Positions 63,154-64,000 of a stretch of 64,000 bases of DNA are shown in pieces. Made by a program: the position numbers and the translations under genes. Origin of the DNA: Sediminicoccus rosea (GTDB lineage: Bacteria > Pseudomonadota > Alphaproteobacteria > Acetobacterales > Acetobacteraceae); NCBI RefSeq assembly GCF_033547095.1, contig NZ_CP137852.1, forward strand, positions 3,031,501-3,095,500, in the 5' to 3' direction. The notes under the pieces were generated by a model. That model did not search any database and was not told the DNA's origin. It was given only the letters and a program-made list of their open reading frames with translations. Position 1 is the stretch's first letter; every line of letters starts with the position of its first letter.

Positions 63154-64000
63154 TCGCCTCCGAGGGAGCGCTTGGCGACGGCGGCGAGGTAGCTCGAGGC
63201 CGCCGGCAGCACGTCATCGTTGAAGTCATAGGCCGGGTGGTGCAATTCGCGCCCGCCATCGGCCGGGCCATTGCCGATCCAGACGAAGGCGCCGGGCACC
63301 TCGTTCAGGAACCAGGAGAAATCCTCGCCCGTCATGGCCGGCGGCAGGTCGCGGCGGATGGTGGTGACGCTGGCGGCCGCCGCGGCGGCGGTCTCGCGCT
63401 CGGCCGGATGGTTGGCGGTGACGGGCACGCCGCGGCGGAACTCCACCTCGGCGGTCAGGCCGAAGGCGGCCGCGATGCCGTGGGCGATCTCGCGCATGCG
63501 GGCCTCGATCAGCTCGCCCACGCTCTCATCCAGCCAGCGCGCCGTGCCATGCAGCCGGGCGCGGCTGGAGATCTGGTTGCCGGCCGAACCCGCCTCGGCG
63601 ATCGTCACGCTGACGACGGCCGATTGCAGCGGGTCCACCCCGCGCGCCACGATGGATTGCAGCGCCACAATGGCATGGCCCGCGCCCAGCATGGGGTCGC
63701 GCGTCATGTGCGGCAGGGCGGCGTGGCCGGCATGGCCCTCGAAGACGATGTCGAAGCGCGAGCCGGCGGCCATCACCGCCTTCTCATGGATGGCGATGTG
63801 CCCCGCCTCCAGCCCCGGCCAATTGTGCCAGCCGAAGATGCGGTCCATCGGGAATCGCTGGAACAGCCCGTCCCGGATCATGTGGCGGGCGCCGCCACCA
63901 CCTTCCTCGGCCGGCTGGAAGACGAGGCGCACCGTGCCGGACCAGCTCTGGTCCTCCAGCAGCAGGGCGGCGGCGCCCAGCAGGGCCGTGGTGTGGCCGT
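63150..64000 (-). CDS. M20 family metallopeptidase/amidohydrolase, partial
   Basis: The C-terminal 283 residues of an M20D (hippurate hydrolase/IAA-amino-acid hydrolase-like) enzyme; the N-terminus lies beyond the right edge. The frame continues without stop to base 64000, beginning GHTTALLGAAALLLEDQSW, where GHTT carries a zinc-site His. VFQPAEEGGGG has the Glu pair, and GRELHHPAYDFNDDVLP is near the end. It hydrolyses N-acyl amino acids or peptides in related proteins. Four-base overlap with the cysteine dioxygenase-like gene suggests it may release a thiol-bearing substrate (inference). Confidence 0.9.
   Translation of the reverse strand, partial: GHTTALLGAAALLLEDQSWSGTVRLVFQPAEEGGGGARHMIRDGLFQRFPMDRIFGWHNWPGLEAGHIAIHEKAVMAAGSRFDIVFEGHAGHAALPHMTRDPMLGAGHAIVALQSIVARGVDPLQSAVVSVTIAEAGSAGNQISSRARLHGTARWLDESVGELIEARMREIAHGIAAAFGLTAEVEFRRGVPVTANHPAERETAAAAAASVTTIRRDLPPAMTGEDFSWFLNEVPGAFVWIGNGPADGGRELHHPAYDFNDDVLPAASSYLAAVAKRSLGGE

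Overview
The window comes from a GC-rich alphaproteobacterium, most likely of the Acetobacteraceae (Roseomonas-like). The evidence is very high GC with strong third-position bias, a Bug/TctC-type solute-binding protein, many start/stop overlaps between neighbouring genes, and the overall gene mix. The genus is an inference; no rRNA, tRNA, replication or mobility gene was seen that would fix it. Coding density is high. No CRISPR array, insertion sequence or prophage was recognised.

Region 1 (1-1118): the start of a short-chain dehydrogenase running off the left edge and an HSL-type alpha/beta hydrolase. Region 2 (1288-18837): a glycan biosynthesis island in several compact operons. It holds five glycosyltransferase genes (one a GT2-GT4 fusion), two NeuD/PglD-like hexapeptide acyltransferases, an OafA-like membrane acyltransferase, a FemAB-like GNAT protein, a methyltransferase, a beta-propeller glycosidase-like protein, a DegT aminotransferase, a LegB-like 4,6-dehydratase, a sugar nucleotidyltransferase, a second epimerase/dehydratase, and a protein with five WY-type repeats. 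No flippase, polymerase or ABC exporter is present, so assembly and export must be encoded elsewhere.

Region 3 (18972-31279): a PfkB kinase followed by a full glycogen operon, glgP-glgB-glgC-glgA and a giant glgX-malQ fusion. Together these genes make ADP-glucose, build and branch glycogen, and degrade it. Region 4 (31363-43011): two tandem paralogous lipoproteins, a CX5R phosphatase beside class III alcohol dehydrogenase, a Bug-type binding protein, dGTPase, an IscA-like protein, exonuclease III, an orphan GH8 glucanase, two orphan family-3 solute-binding proteins and two very small envelope proteins.

Region 5 (43087-49196): a probable catabolic operon on the minus strand with a polar amino-acid-type ABC importer, two paralogous amidohydrolases and a beta-hydroxyacid dehydrogenase. 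Region 6 (49389-57155): a DUF2092 lipoprotein plus a GPxG-repeat protein, an FAD monooxygenase plus amidase pair, and an OpgC-like membrane acyltransferase flanked by two SGNH-hydrolase paralogues, one of which has lost its catalytic residues. Region 7 (57157-64000): an MFS transporter, a Gfo/Idh/MocA oxidoreductase, RidA, a CHAP-domain protein, an IsdG-type monooxygenase, a methyltransferase, a cysteine-dioxygenase-like cupin and an M20 peptidase cut by the right edge.

The observations I rate most worth following are the GT2-GT4 fusion / WY-repeat / GT2 operon (11636-16171), the four-gene glycan-decoration operon with a FemAB-like transferase (1288-4637), the GlgX-MalQ fusion, the catalytically dead SGNH paralogue beside OpgC, and a dispersed repeat whose edge supplies the ribosome binding site of two unrelated genes.
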